DNA of 64,000 nt from Cephalotus follicularis (GCA_001972305.1 BDDD01002266.1:124001-188000); one strand, 5' to 3'; shown: positions 34,998-46,914, numbered from the stretch's first letter. Numbers and translations are program-made. The notes: generated from the letters alone by a model not told the origin.

Positions 34998-37319
34998 ATG
35001 ACTAATAGTTCAAGGCTGAATGAGTTAGATGAACATGTTAAAACGCTGCTGTCAGCAACAGAAGATCAACAACAAGCCATTAGACAATTGACATAGAAGA
35101 TTGATCAAATGGCATCAATCATGGTTACATTCAAGAATTTCAACAATCATATGTTTCCAAAAAATAATCATAATTCGTCTTGTGACTCTGAGGATGTGGT
35201 AGCAAGATTCACAGGTGTTTATAATAATTTGCGACAATATCCACCAACTAATTTTGATGTTAATGGGATGCGATCTCTTAAATTGGATATGCCAAAATTT
35301 GATGGGTCGAATATAGAAGCTTGGATTTTTAAGGTGTAGAAAATCTTTGATATTTGTAAGATACCTGAAAATAATCGATTGGAGATGGCTACATTACACT
35401 TGCAGGGACATGCACAGGAGTGGTTTCAGTGGATATCAAAGAACCAACTTATTCAAGATTATCAAGGATTCTTGAATGCAATATCAATTAGATTTGGACC
35501 ATCTTCTTATGAGGATTTCAGGGGTAAACTAGTTAAGTTGCAGCATACATCCACTATAGAAGCTTATCAGACACAATTTGAATCATTGTCAAACAAGGTG
35601 ACGGGATTAAATGAAGAATGGTGCATGAGCACTTTTACTTCTGGGTTAAAACCGGAACTAAGAAGAGAATTGTTGGTTTCTCAACCAGTGTCATTGATGC
35701 AAGCAATGTCTTTGGCTAAGATCCATGAGCAGAAATTTGCTGATATGCAACAATCTTTGAAATCTTCTTGGTTCAAGTCTTCACAACATACATCAACAAT
35801 TAGTCATGGAGAACCAGCATCAGTTTCAGTGGCAACACCGACATCTATTTCAACAACGTTGCCAATCAAGAAACTAACAGCAGTTGAGATCAAGATTCGA
35901 AGAGAAAAGGGTTTATGCTATAATTGTGATGAGAAGTATAGACCAAGCCATAAATGTAAACCACAGTTCTTATTATTGCAAGTGGAGGATGATGAAGATG
36001 ATGAGGTGGAGAATGCTGATTTGGAAGCGTTGCAGTTCTATAAACATGAAACAAAAGAGGTCTTGCATGAGATCAATCTATGGGCTATGGCAGGTGAGCA
36101 TAGTCCTAAATCTATTAGAATTACCGGTGTATACTTGGAGCATAAATTACATGTTCTAATACATAATGGAAGCACACACAACTTTATTCAAGAGAGAATT
36201 GCTCAAAAGTTAAATATGGCAGTGGTACCTTGCAAACCCTTTAAGGTGTTGGTTGGAAATGGTGAGGCAATTTCTTGTACCAGACAATGTAAAGGAATTA
36301 AACTTCAGTTGCAAGACATTGACTTTGTGTGTGATTTATACGTGTTACCATTAAAAAGGTCTGATATTGTCCTGGGATTTCAGTGGCTAGAAACCTTAGG
36401 TCCCATTTTGACAGATTATAAAAAGCTCCTAGTGAAATTTGATTGGCAAGGGAAATCTATGGAATTGTTGGGGGAATCTATTAAACATAGTCAACCACTT
36501 CAACTGCAGAATTTAAGGAGATTGAGTTCATGTGATTCTATTGCATCTATGTTTTACTTAAAAGCTGTCTAGCTTGAAGGTAGTGTGCAACAAACAATAC
36601 CAGAAATGAGTGAGGGAATACAGCAGTTACTATATGAATTCCATCAAGTGTTTGATGAACATAATCTGATTGCTACTCAATTGAGGATGAAAAATAAAGC
36701 AGATCAACATCGACAAGAAATTAGCTTTGAGGTGGGAGAATTTTCTTGGCTTAAGTTGCAACCATATAGACAAAAGAGTGTAGCTTTGAAGCTGAATCAA
36801 AAATTGGGAAAGAGATATTTTGGTCCATTTGAAGTACTTAAAAAATTTTGCGCAGTGGCTTATCAGTTGAAGCTTCCCTCAAGTTCTCGCATTCATCCAG
36901 TTTTTCATGTGTCTCAATCATTACCTCCATTGATTCAAGACAATCAACCAGTTTTGACACCAGCTGCAATCATCAGTACAAGGCAGATTCATAAAGTTCA
37001 AGGTTGGAAATTTCAAGTGTTAGTATAGTGGTCTGGAATGGCTCCAGAAGAAGCAACTTGGGAAGATATTGCTGCAATAAAGAAGTTGTATCAAACTCTT
37101 CATCTTGAGAATCTTGAGGAGAAGGTCAATTTTGATGGGGATAGTAATGATATGGTTACACTGGATGAAAGTAAAGTATTGCAGCGAGCTCAGGAGCTAA
37201 TAGATAAATATGGAAATGTCGACAGGGACATTATTGAAGAATTATTAGGAGACATGGCATTGGGAAGAGGCAAGAGGGAAAAGAGGTGCCAGCTCGATAT
37301 ACTGTGGACATATAGTTAA
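34998..37319 (+). pseudogene. Reina-like gag-protease fused to integrase end and chromodomain
   Basis: A single frame runs from ATG 34998 to the stop at 37317-37319, broken only by four TAG codons at 35094, 35337, 36570 and 37026. Gag covers about 35250-35870, with the HAQEWFQWI and FRGKLVKLQ segments. The knuckle, CYNCDEKYRPSHKC, is at about 35918-35960. The protease-like region follows, but its active site reads IHNGSTHNF, without the aspartate expected before the (S/T)G. From about 36650 the frame is that of the integrase C-terminus (FGPFEVLK, IHPVFHVSQ), and the chromodomain is at about 37015-37090 (WSGMAPEEATWED). The frame continues into the 3' LTR. All four stops fit CAG to TAG; at 37026 the chromodomain consensus has Gln at that position. 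Confidence 0.88.
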
Positions 37320-37573
37320 CTGTTGTGAAAGTTAGTTAACATGATGTTAGTGGAAGTTAGTTAGAAATAGAAGTAGTTAGTAGCTTAAATAGGGGAGGAT
37401 GTGTTTGTATTAGTGTGGATTCTTGTAAACAGTTTCTCTGTTTTCTAGGAGAGGGATGCTTCTCGAAATGGCATCAGTGTTCATATAAACCATTGATCAA
37501 TTCTAGGGGTTACCTAGAGATCCAGAGCAATAATACATTGTTCTTCTTTTCCTTGTTTTACAAGATCGTATCA
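37148..37573 (+). repeat. 3' LTR of element R
   Basis: Preceded by GATGGGGATAGTAA, a modest purine tract. The last 57 codons of the fused ORF lie within this LTR. Confidence 0.87.
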
Positions 37574-37672
37574 GATTCCCCTTAAATCCTGCCTGAAAAA
37601 TCTTCGTCATGTTCCCTACCTCCTATCCCCCCTGTTAGATCTATAGAACCTTTTACCATAGATGGTCCCTCT

Positions 37673-38268
37673 ATGGGGTTTGTCTTGCCTAGCGAGGTAG
37701 ATGGTAGTCTTTCTTGTAGTTTGTATTCCTCCCCAAACAGCTCCATGCTTGGAGGTGTTTGCTCAGGCATCGAGATGTCCCAAAGCACTATTGTTCAGGA
37801 AACCCAGATGGGAGAAGAGGCTCTTGAGAGTTGGTCGGATAGTTTTGCTGAAGCAGTTGTACAACAAGCTGATGTAGTCGATCTGGAAGCACAAATGTGT
37901 TTGCGAGAAGAGACAGTTCCTATCCTTAGTCCTTGGTTCCCAAGCTTTCCTGAGCTAGTAGGAAATGTTGTACAGAAGGGCTACCCTACTACAAGGCCCA
38001 GAGAAATGGTCGGATCTGTTAGACTAGAAGGTTGTTCAGTGGTTAACGGAGCACTTGTTCGCTCTAAGTCGTCTTTGGAAGGTGGCAAGCGAGGGAATGC
38101 ATGTGATAACCACGGGCTTAGACAAGGCATCCCTAGCAACTTTGTTGGTTCTAAGGACGAGAATAGAGTGCCACAGATAAACACAAAAGGCAGTGAGCAC
38201 CAAGCAGTAGGCTCCTCATATGGGAAGACCTGAAACAGTCTGTTTAAGCTTTCGTCTGGGGCAAACAC
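37673..38268 (+). pseudogene. LINE ORF1-like gene with DUF4283 region, first part
   Basis: The frame of ATG 37673 is open to TGA 38231-38233 and continues in frame past it to 38268, where X is inserted. Upstream in the same frame it is open back to 37586 without an ATG. This part has no clear domain; it is acidic and serine-rich, like the N-terminal regions that precede DUF4283 in plant L1-type ORF1 proteins. Removing X and one AACAC joins it in frame to 51650, where the DUF4283 homology begins. The TGA fits a TGG codon with G to A. Whether the source was a LINE ORF1 or a related DUF4283 gene cannot be settled, because no endonuclease or LINE RT is present. Confidence 0.6.
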
Positions 38269-38654
38269 TGTCACACGCCGTTTAATGAGAAGACAACATT
38301 AAAGCGGTAAAGGCAATTAACATATAAATACAGCTCATGTAAAAACCATAAATTTAAACTTTTAAGCAAGATGTCAGTTGCGGAAGCATAAAAATTCATA
38401 AGCTGTAAACTCGTAGCGTGTATCCCATACTACACGCTACCCAATTACAAACCATTGTTAAAAGCCCACAAACGGAGCGTGATCACAGTTCATTAAAGAA
38501 AGCTCAGTCTTATCAAAACCAAAGAACGGTACATTAGAATCTTAACATAACCGTTTATTACAAAGCGAAAGAACATGAGCCAACTACAAGCTAAGACTTG
38601 CTCTTCGTCCATGCTATCCCACCAGTCAGCTGCATCAATCTGTAAAGTAGGGGG

Positions 38655-38679
38655 TTAGCCTTTGTCCTCACTCGGCTAA
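38655..38679 (-). promoter_or_regulatory. Stem-loop in X
   Basis: TTAGCC (38655-38660) pairs with GGCTAA (38674-38679) around a 13-base loop. It lies 386 bp from the LTR 3' end, matching the position of the stem-loops in the other LTRs. Weaker than those in E and Y. Confidence 0.45.
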
Positions 38680-39458
38680 GTCATAAAAGTAGTTCGGGAT
38701 TAACATTAAAACATGTCATGATATGAATGCATAGATGATGCAGTGTATGCAACAATAGTACAGTAGTAACCCGGCCAGGGCTACATCGACAGGCACAGTA
38801 ATGTCCGAGAAGGACCAACAGGCAGTACAGGATGTCCAAAAGGACCACAACAGGCAGGCAGTATATGTAACGTCGCCAACTCCTGGCCCCACGCTACACT
38901 CCCACTCCAGTCCCGACTTCATGCAACCGAGCGAGGCAACAATACAGTATAGTGAGTCACCCAGCCAACTCCTGGCCCCTAGGTCAACCCTACCACTAGC
39001 CGGCGCTGGCAGTCTCCGCCATGCAACCAGTGGCTCAAGCACAAACACAGTACAATTCATAGAGCAAACAGTGAATACAAGCAGTAACAGTACAGTACAG
39101 TAGTGATCGTTTAGATCCACAACAGGAAGTTCGTTTCCAAAATGTTTCCAAAAGTGACAACATTGAAATATGCATTTTCAGTAGAAAATACTTTTAAACA
39201 GTTTGAGTAGTGGAAATCGCTTTCCAAAGATGTTTGAGAATACGAAAACAATATTCATTTCGTACTTAACATAGTAGTTTCAATTCATATATGCATTTCT
39301 AAAGTAGCAATACTTAGAAATCACAATCCGATTACAAACAGTCAAGAGCAGGCAGTAAACAGTGTATATGCAATGCATACAAATGCTCAAATACATCCTA
39401 GCAGGAATCGGGATCGTTTCGCATTGTTTTAAGCAAGAAAAGTCCAACAGTAGTCCAA

Positions 39459-39735
39459 CCAGTCGGCTGGAATCCTTACCAGTCGGCTATTCTGGGTCGA
39501 GCAGTACCAGGTAGTCAGCTGGTTCGTTCCACCAGTCGACTGTCCATCAGGCAGTCGGCTGTTATCCTTCAACAGTCGACTGAAACTGCACACTCGTTCA
39601 AAGTATTACCCAGATCACACTCCCCGCCACTTTCTGGGCAGGATGAAGTATGAACAGTCGACTGCTTTCCATTGACAGTCGACTGGTTCCATTGAGTAGT
39701 CGGCTGTCTTCCTTCGACAGTCGGCTGCCCCGCGA
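39459..39735 (-). repeat. First cluster of CAGTCGACTG palindromes in X
   Basis: About ten copies of CAGTCGACTG or CAGTCGGCTG in 277 bp, spaced 15-45 bp. Confidence 0.75.
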
Positions 39736-41012
39736 ACCAGTTGCATGCAAATCGATCTATCTACTCCAACGGATCGTTGTAAACAGAGAATTCAAGCTCA
39801 AGGACGGAAACATAACTACAGGTTATCATATCGCCCATATAACACCACATCCAACATACATTTCATCATGCATGTAATACCCTGGTTGCCTGTACGTATT
39901 TTTTTTTACGGGTTTTATCTGTTTTCGTTTATGTATTTGTACGGTTTATGATTGGGTTTATGTTTTTGGGCTGACTGATACCAGCCTTAATTTTGGGCTT
40001 GTTAGTATGGACTTTGTTGTTGGGTAAATTAGTTATATTATTATTACATTTTCCACAAATCAAATTTTTAAAAGCCTTTTAAAAGACCATCTTTTATTTT
40101 ATTCTTTTCCTTTTCTTTATTTTCCTATTTCTTTTATTTCCTTTTATTTCTTCTCAAACTCTCCCTCTCTCTCACGACATCTCTCTCCCTCTCTCTCTCG
40201 ACATCTCTCTTCCTCTCAAACTCTCTCTCCCGTATCTCTATCTTCTTTCCTTATTTTCTCCCCAAAAATCATCTCTTTTTCCTTATCCAGCAGATTAGTT
40301 TTTCCTTGTAGGCTATCCTTTCCCGTTTGGTCTATTTTTCCTATATATGTGTGACAATGTCATGGAACCAGCCACCTCTTTCTGTGTGTTGTTACTGCCA
40401 AATTTGCTGAGCAATTGGGGCTATGATTTCTGTGTTTACATACTCCACTGATAAGGTTAGTTTCATCAAAGGTTCATTCAAGAGTTGTTTATAGTTATTT
40501 GTATAACACTGTCAAAACTTTGAATGTATATTCTCTTCTTTGATTCTGTCAAACAGCTGTGTTCTCCTTCAGTTTGGGTCACCATTGTAGGTTAGTTGTT
40601 GTCCTAATGTGATGGTTGTGTTGTTAGTTTTATCAAGATTTCGTTTTGGCATGTTTTGATTGCTAGAGATGGTTTTGTTATGGTTTCGGCATTCTTGTTC
40701 TTCTGTCAAATAATCCTGTGTTAGCAGCCATCTATAGAGATCTAGGAAGTGTCATATAATCTGGCTTTGATGCATGTAATCGTGATAAGTTGACAGAATT
40801 GGATTAAGTATTGGTATGCTATGGTTTAAGTCCCTGTCACATTGAAATAATTCTCTGTCAACATGTTGCTGTCGAATTCAGTGTTATAACATTGTTTTAC
40901 ATGCCATCTAAAGTTGTTTTTAATATTGGTAATCTTCTAGTGTCGAAAAATTTGAGTCTTGGCTGTTAAATTGCACAAAATTGCATTGAATTTCTATTCT
41001 GTTACCCAGAAC

Positions 41013-41218
41013 AATCGACTCCCATATGAACAGTCGGCTGTCTAGTTTGAGTAGTCGACTGCATTGTGCAAACAGTCGACTGCCTTATGTTGAGTAGTCG
41101 GCTAGACCCCTGATTCAGTCGACTGCTTGCATGTCCAGGTCGGGTAGCCGACTGACCCTGTTGTGTAGTCGACTGCAACCCCTTGTTTAGTCGACTGGAT
41201 TCTTAAAACAGTCGGCTG
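41013..41218 (+). repeat. Cluster of AGTCGACTG palindromes in the Y 5' LTR
   Basis: About ten copies of AGTCGACTG or AGTCGGCTG in 206 bp, spaced 16-28 bp. The 3' LTR has the same cluster at 49018-49226. Confidence 0.8.
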
Positions 41219-42285
41219 GATTGTCCTGTAAACTTCTGTTTTCATCGGTTTGTTCTTCCGATGATCCGGGTCTATTCTAAACATCATTATGATTCTGTTT
41301 TATGTTCAAAATGAATTTTAGACCCTTATTTGAACATTGTTATGTTGTTTAGATTATTGTGCTACGTGAAGCAAATTAAGTTTACCGGATATTCGTAAGT
41401 TAATCTGTGATCGCATAAGGTACGAATTTTTCGTTCCTTGATAAACTCTTACTGATTCAGTTCTGTTTTGAGAATAAATACAGATTCTTTGTTTTGGGTT
41501 ATTTTCGGTTTTATGAATATGTTCCCTTTTTGGTTTATGAACTCCGTTATATTTGGATTTTGAAAATAAAGTCACTTGATATTTTATGAGCTAAATATTT
41601 CTAACTTTATGAATTCAGTTATGATGTGTTTATGAAATGTTATGCTATCATCTCTTTACTGTGAAATTAAATGAGTTGATTTTTCCGATTATGAAAGCAT
41701 GTGTTTATATCGTTTGAGAACGATTTATGATCATGTTTGGGAAATCTTTCTACGTATTTTAAAATGATTTGATGAAATCATAGTTTTTTAAATGGTGAAA
41801 TACTGAGCTTTTATAACCACCTATGGGGGTACCATAGGCATGCTGTGAGCCTGGCACGGGGGCATGACACTTTCCGTAACAGTGTGATTTGTTTACGGTG
41901 TCTCTCTGGGATATCCTTAGATAGGATTTGGGATAGAGGCGTATGGATCGATCCTAGTTATATGTTTTTGGGATATGTTTTGGGATATGGGAATTGTATG
42001 TGTAGTGCCGTACACTGCAATTCCATTTGGCAATGTGCGTGTCGCGAACCCCTTGCTATTATGTGATTTTGATATGTTATGGGTTTTGGTGCTCAGTTAT
42101 GGATCCTATGTTTTGGAAAGGTACACTTTATGGTTTCAAGTTATGAACTTGTTTTATATGTTTTGCCGTGGGCATTTACAAAGTATGTTATACATTATTT
42201 TATTGCTTAAGATTTCTGCTTTAAAGTACTTTTGAAATCTTCTTGCTTTAACATATTGTTTACTGTTTTATATTCTATATCCATA

Positions 42286-42323
42286 CTGAGGTTTGCTCAG
42301 CCGCGTTTTTGTTTCCATGCGGC
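42286..42323 (+). promoter_or_regulatory. Conserved double hairpin in the Y 5' LTR
   Basis: CTGAG-GTTTG-CTCAG then GCCGC, 14-base loop, GCGGC. A TATA-like stretch, TTTTATATTCTATATCC, ends just upstream, so the hairpin lies close to where transcription would be expected to start. 303 bp from the LTR 3' end. In the 3' LTR (50294-50331) the second stem has one C-to-T change that still allows a G-U pair in RNA. Confidence 0.62.
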
Positions 42324-42631
42324 AGGTTATCAGGAGCAAAGGGGCAATGTGTGATGAGAGTGACTTCCATATGTCTGAGGATCGTCTAGTAGCTGATCCC
42401 TTTATATTTATGTGGTCATAGTGGAACCATTTAAAAACAATATGTTCATTTTGATTTATGACTTGAATTTTGAATAAGTTTCAGTTTATGATCAGTTTCG
42501 ATATGTTATCGGTTATGCTTTAAACCATCACGGTTTTAATAAAGATGAACGTTTTTAATACTATATGATATGTTAAGTTTTCGTTATATGCACCTGTGGC
42601 GACTCCCACAGATCGGGGGTGTTACAGTTTA

Positions 42632-42643
42632 TGGTATCAGAGA
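42632..42643 (+). other. Primer-binding site of element Y
   Basis: TGGTATCAGAGA, complementary to initiator Met tRNA, five bases after the 5' LTR. Confidence 0.88.
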
Positions 42644-42795
42644 ATAGGCTTTGTTCCTTAGAAGACCTAACTAGGTTTGACCTGTGAGCTTGGGTAGACT
42701 TGGTTTAGGACTGTTATGTTTTGGCCTTTCTAATATGTTTCTGTTTTGATTTTTGTGTTTTGGTTTGATATCATGTGTTTCGGTTTCCTTCGTAG

Positions 42796-43800
42796 ATGGT
42801 ACGCACAAGAAACACTCCTCAGAGAACTGCACCAGCTGGAGCTCGAAATGAAGATAGAAACGAGCCTTCTGTGGAAGAGTTGGTTCGTCAGGTAGTTGCT
42901 CAGGAGGTGAATCGTGTTATGCAACAACAGAATCGGGAACAAGTTGTTGAAGAGAATGCTCTGGCAGAGGTTAAGAAGGATATGGAAACTGGGGATAGGC
43001 ATGGCACACCTACTCATGTTTGGCTTGAGCGGTTTCAGAAACAGAGGCCGCAATCCTTCAGTTCGGCTGTGACACCGGTGGAAGCTGAACACTGGATAGT
43101 ACATATGGAGAAGATCTTTAATGTTCTGAGGTGTGATGATCAACAGAAGGTAAGGTTAGCGGCTCACAAACTCAAAGGAGATGCCCATAAATGGTGGAAT
43201 ACTCTGAATTCGGCTAAGGGTGAAGGTTATGCAGATGCTCTGTTGTGGTCTGAGTTCCGGGATGTCTTCTATCAGCAGTATTTCCCCACTGCTGATAAGT
43301 AGGCCTATGCTAGAGAATTTGTTAATACCAGGCAGAGGGATGGAGAAACAGTTTCAGAGTTCTTGGCCCGTTTCACCAGATTGGCTGGGTTTGCTTGATC
43401 CGCGGTGGGGTCAGCATCAGAGCAAGCTGAAAAATTCAAGTGGAAGCTGCATTACCAGTTTAGGGGAAAGTTGATAAACTCCAGGTTTGCGGATGTAGCT
43501 GAAGTTGCTAATGCCGCGAAAAACATTGAGTTGGAGAGATTGGAGTTCCAGGCAGCACGTCAGGAAGGGAATAAGAAGCGGTATAGGAGTGAACAAGATT
43601 CTTGACAGCAGAGCAAGGGTTAAGGCAGTTCATGGAACAGAAGCAGAGGAAGTAAACAACGTAAGAGAGATCACAAGCAGAATAAAGATGGTAATCAACA
43701 GCGTCAGCAAGGAAATGATCCGAAGAATTCACAGGGAGTTGATGGGGGTAACCACGATGTTCAGATTGCTAGATGTGATGCTTGTGGTAGGTATCATCCA
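42796..43800 (+). pseudogene. gag of element Y
   Basis: Starts at ATG 42796 with MVRTRNTPQRTAPAG. It shares with D the segments FQKQRPQSFSS, KWWN and FYQQYFPTADK. A TAG at 43300-43302 replaces the Glu codon found in D. The frame goes on as AYAREFVNTRQ, with a TGA at 43396-43398 (Gly in D) and a TGA at about 43603, into the basic linker before the zinc knuckle. Gag would form the particle; here only the first 168 residues are uninterrupted. Confidence 0.85.
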
Positions 43801-46503
43801 GTGGGTACCTTTTATAAAGTCAATGGAGCTTGTTTTGTATGTGGACAGATAGGACACTTCGCGAAGGATTATCAGGATCCTCGTGCTAAGGAAAGGAAGG
43901 GAAATGGTGTGAATGCTGGGCAGCGCAAAGTGGGAGGCCGAGTCTTTGCAATTACAACTCATCAGGAAGCTAATGCTCCAGGTACGGTTTCGGGTTTTAT
44001 TTCTGTTGGTAATCGTAGAGCTTATGTGTTATATGGTACTGGATCGACGCACTCGGTTGTAGCGAGATCTTTTGTTCGGCATCTCGGAATGCCTTCGCAA
44101 TTGTTTGATACTGCTTTGGTTCTTTCTACCCCTATGGGGACATCTGTTGTGATATCTGATTGTTTTTATGCTTGTCCTATTGTTTTCGATGATCGGATTC
44201 GTGATGCGAATCTTTTTCCTATGGATATGTGTGATTTTGATATGATTCTGGGTATGGATTGGTTGGAGCGCCATCGGGCTACGAATGATTGTCATGCTCG
44301 GAGGATTCTGTTCGGAGATGTGGATCGACCTGATTTTGTTTATCAGGGTTCACGGCTTATGAAAGATGTTAAGATCATATCTGTTATGAAAGCTCAGAAG
44401 TTAGTAGCTAAGGGCGCCGCAGGATGTCACAAGGGTCGAGCCTCGCCTTGAAGATTATCCTGTGGTTAGAGAGTTTTCTGATGTGTTTCTGGAGGAGTTA
44501 CCAGGTTTGCCACCGCAACGGGAAGTAGAGTTTACCATTGAACTCATTCCTGGGGCGGCACCTATATTTAAAGCACCTTATAGGATGGCACCACTAGAGT
44601 TGCAAGAGCTGAAAGAGCTGTTGCAAGAATTGTTAGATCGGGGTTTTATCCGGCCGAGTGTTTCGCCGTGGGGAGCTCCGGTTTTGTTTGTGAAGAAGAA
44701 GGATGGATCTATGAGGTTGTGTATTGGCTATAGAGAACTAAATCGGATCACTGTTCGTAATAAATACCCTTTGCCTAGGATTGATGACCTATTTGATCAA
44801 CTCCAAGGTGCACGGTATTTTTCTAAGATCGATTTGAGGTCCGGATATCATCAGTTGCGGATAAAAGATGAAGATGTGCCTAAGACCGCTTTCCGCACAT
44901 GGTATGGGCATTATGAATTTCTGGTGATGCCGTTTGGGCTTACGAATGCACCGACAGTTTTCATGGACCTTATGAATCGGGTTTTTCATGAGTTTCTGGA
45001 TCGGTTTGTGATTGTGTTCATCGATGATATCCTTGTGTATTCGAAATCGAAGGAAGAACATGAAGATCAACTTCGTATCGTGCATGGCATTCTGAGCAAG
45101 AATCAGCTATACGTAAAGTTCTCAAAACGTGAGTTCTGGTTGGAACAGGTGGCGTTTTTAGGCCATGTGGTTACAGCGGAAGGGATTACTGTGGATCCTG
45201 CTAAGGTTGAATCTATTACTAAATGGCTGAGACCTACTACAATATTGGAAATTAGGAGCTTTTTGGGTTTGGCTGGTTACTATAGGCGGTTCGTGGAAGC
45301 CTTCTCCTCTATAGCCTTACCACTGACTCAGCTTATGAGGAAGGGAGCAAAGTTTGTGTGGAATGATGAACGGGAAGCAAGCTTTGAGAAACTGAAGAAC
45401 GGTCTTGTGTCTGCACCGATTCTCCGTTTACCATATGGATCGGGAGGATACCAGATTTATAGTGATGCTTCTAAAAAGGGTTTGGGTTGTGTTCTGATGC
45501 AGCATGGGCATGTGATAGCATATGCTTCGAGGCAGTTGAAGCCTTACGAGTTGAATTACCCTACGCATGATCTCGAGTTGGCGGCAGTTGTGTTTGCATT
45601 GAGGATTTGGAGGCACTACTTGTATGGAGAAACTTGTGACGTCTTTACGGATCATAAGTGTCTCAAGTACATCTTCACGCAAAAGGAGTTGAAAATGCGT
45701 CAGAGGCATTGGTTAGAGCTTTTGAAGGATTACGATATGAATATTCAGTACCACCCTGGTAAAGCAAACGTGGTAGCTGATGCTCTGAGTAGGAAGAGTT
45801 CTGGGAGTGTGCCGGCTTTGGTTACTCAGTCGCATTTGATAGCAGATATGGAGCGATTGGATTTGAATCTGTTTGTTCGAGGTTCAGATGGATATATGGC
45901 TGGCATGTGTATGGAGCCTACCCTTATATCTCGAATTAAGGCAGCTCAGAGTGATGACGGTGAGCTTTGGGCCTTGGTTCAGAATGTTGAGAAGGGTAAA
46001 CAGTCAGAGTTCCGTGTGGATGAGCATGGAGTGATTTGGTTGGGTAGTCGGTTGTGTGTTCCGGCAGATACTACCATCAGAGATGCTGTTTTGTCTGAAG
46101 CGCATAGCTTTCCGTTCTCTATACATCCGGGTTCTACAAAAATGTACAGAGACTTAAAGGAAAATTTTTGGTGGAATGGAATGAAGAGGGATGTAGCAGA
46201 ATTTGTCGGGAAGTGTTTGGTCTGTCAACAGGTTAAGATCGAACACCAGCATGCTAGTGGTTTGTTACAGCCCTTAGAAGTTCCAGTATGGAAATGGGAG
46301 AGTATTGCGATGGATTTTGTTACGGGTTTTCCAAGAACTTACAGGAGAAACGATGCTATTTGGGTTGTTGTGGATCGGTTGACCAAATCAGCTCACTTCT
46401 TGGGTTCTGTTTGTAAAAGTGTTATGGAGGAACCATCCCGAACGTGAGGCTACTTGGGAGATGGAGGAGCACATTCGGGAACGATACCCTCGTTTGTTCA
46501 TTT
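43801..46503 (+). pseudogene. Tekay-like pol of element Y, integrase core missing
   Basis: Knuckle CFVCGQIGHFAKDY (about 43828-43870) has Tyr for the last Cys. The protease reads YGTGSTHS where D has YDTGSTHS, so the catalytic Asp is lost. A deletion of roughly 20 bp near 44425 shifts the frame. From 44462 a 661-codon frame holds RT (FIDDIL near 45020), the complete RNase H (SDASKKG near 45465, ELAA near 45580, TDHKCL near 45650, DALSRK near 45780) and the integrase zinc-binding domain (about 46110-46230). The core is cut after RLTKSAHFL (about 46402) and joined to the C-terminal chromodomain-like [14 protein letters not shown] segment in another frame, ending at 46503. Y is the only copy besides B that keeps RNase H. 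Confidence 0.92.
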
Positions 46504-46914
46504 AAGGTATGTGTATGTTAAGATTTCGGGACGAAATCTTCTTTTTAGGGGGGGTGGATGTAATACCCTGGTTGCCTGTACGTATTTTTTTTACGGGTTT
46601 TATCTGTTTTCGTTTATGTATTTGTACATTTTATGATTGGGTTTATTGTTCACTGTTAAAAAGAATGTTTTAAAATTTATAGCCGCAAGTGCACGGATAA
46701 TGCAGTAACGGGTCGAACCCAGGGAAACGTAAACTAATTGTAATTTATCCAACCTAAGCGAAGTATACCAATTTTGAGATAAACTATTAAAAACTAATAA
46801 ATATAAACTAAGAAAAGATATAATTAAAAAGCGGTTTAGGCTATAGAAACTCACCGTAGATTGGATTGAACAATTCCATTTAATTGAACGATCATACCTT
46901 GATAAACAACGACA

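Larger units (their letters stand above)
34507..37573 (+). mobile_element. Element R: internally deleted Reina-like chromovirus
   Basis: Two LTRs of about 420 bp (34507-34924 and 37148-37573), both starting TGATATGGTTACACTGG and ending ATCGTATCA, are flanked by GATTC at 34502-34506 and 37574-37578. At 3067 bp the element is much shorter than a complete Reina of roughly 5 kb or more. Gag and protease are joined to the end of integrase and the chromodomain, so RT, RNase H and the integrase core are missing. It could only have moved with proteins from elsewhere, unless the deletion came after insertion. Confidence 0.88.
39873..42626 (+). repeat. 5' LTR of element Y
   Basis: TGTAATACCCTGG ... 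GGGGGTGTTACA, 2754 bp. Contains a C/T-rich stretch (40150-40270), the TCGA cluster at 41013-41218, the double hairpin at 42286-42323 and AATAAA at 42538-42543 next to ACCATCACG, a plausible polyadenylation signal. Confidence 0.9.

Noticed and set aside
38801..39103. 100-codon ORF
   Set aside because: Within the LTR of X; low complexity (Ser, Thr, Gln) and an open frame on the opposite strand too.
42632..42643. tRNA gene near the primer sites
   Set aside because: The match is confined to the 12-base primer-binding sequence; no tRNA fold around it.
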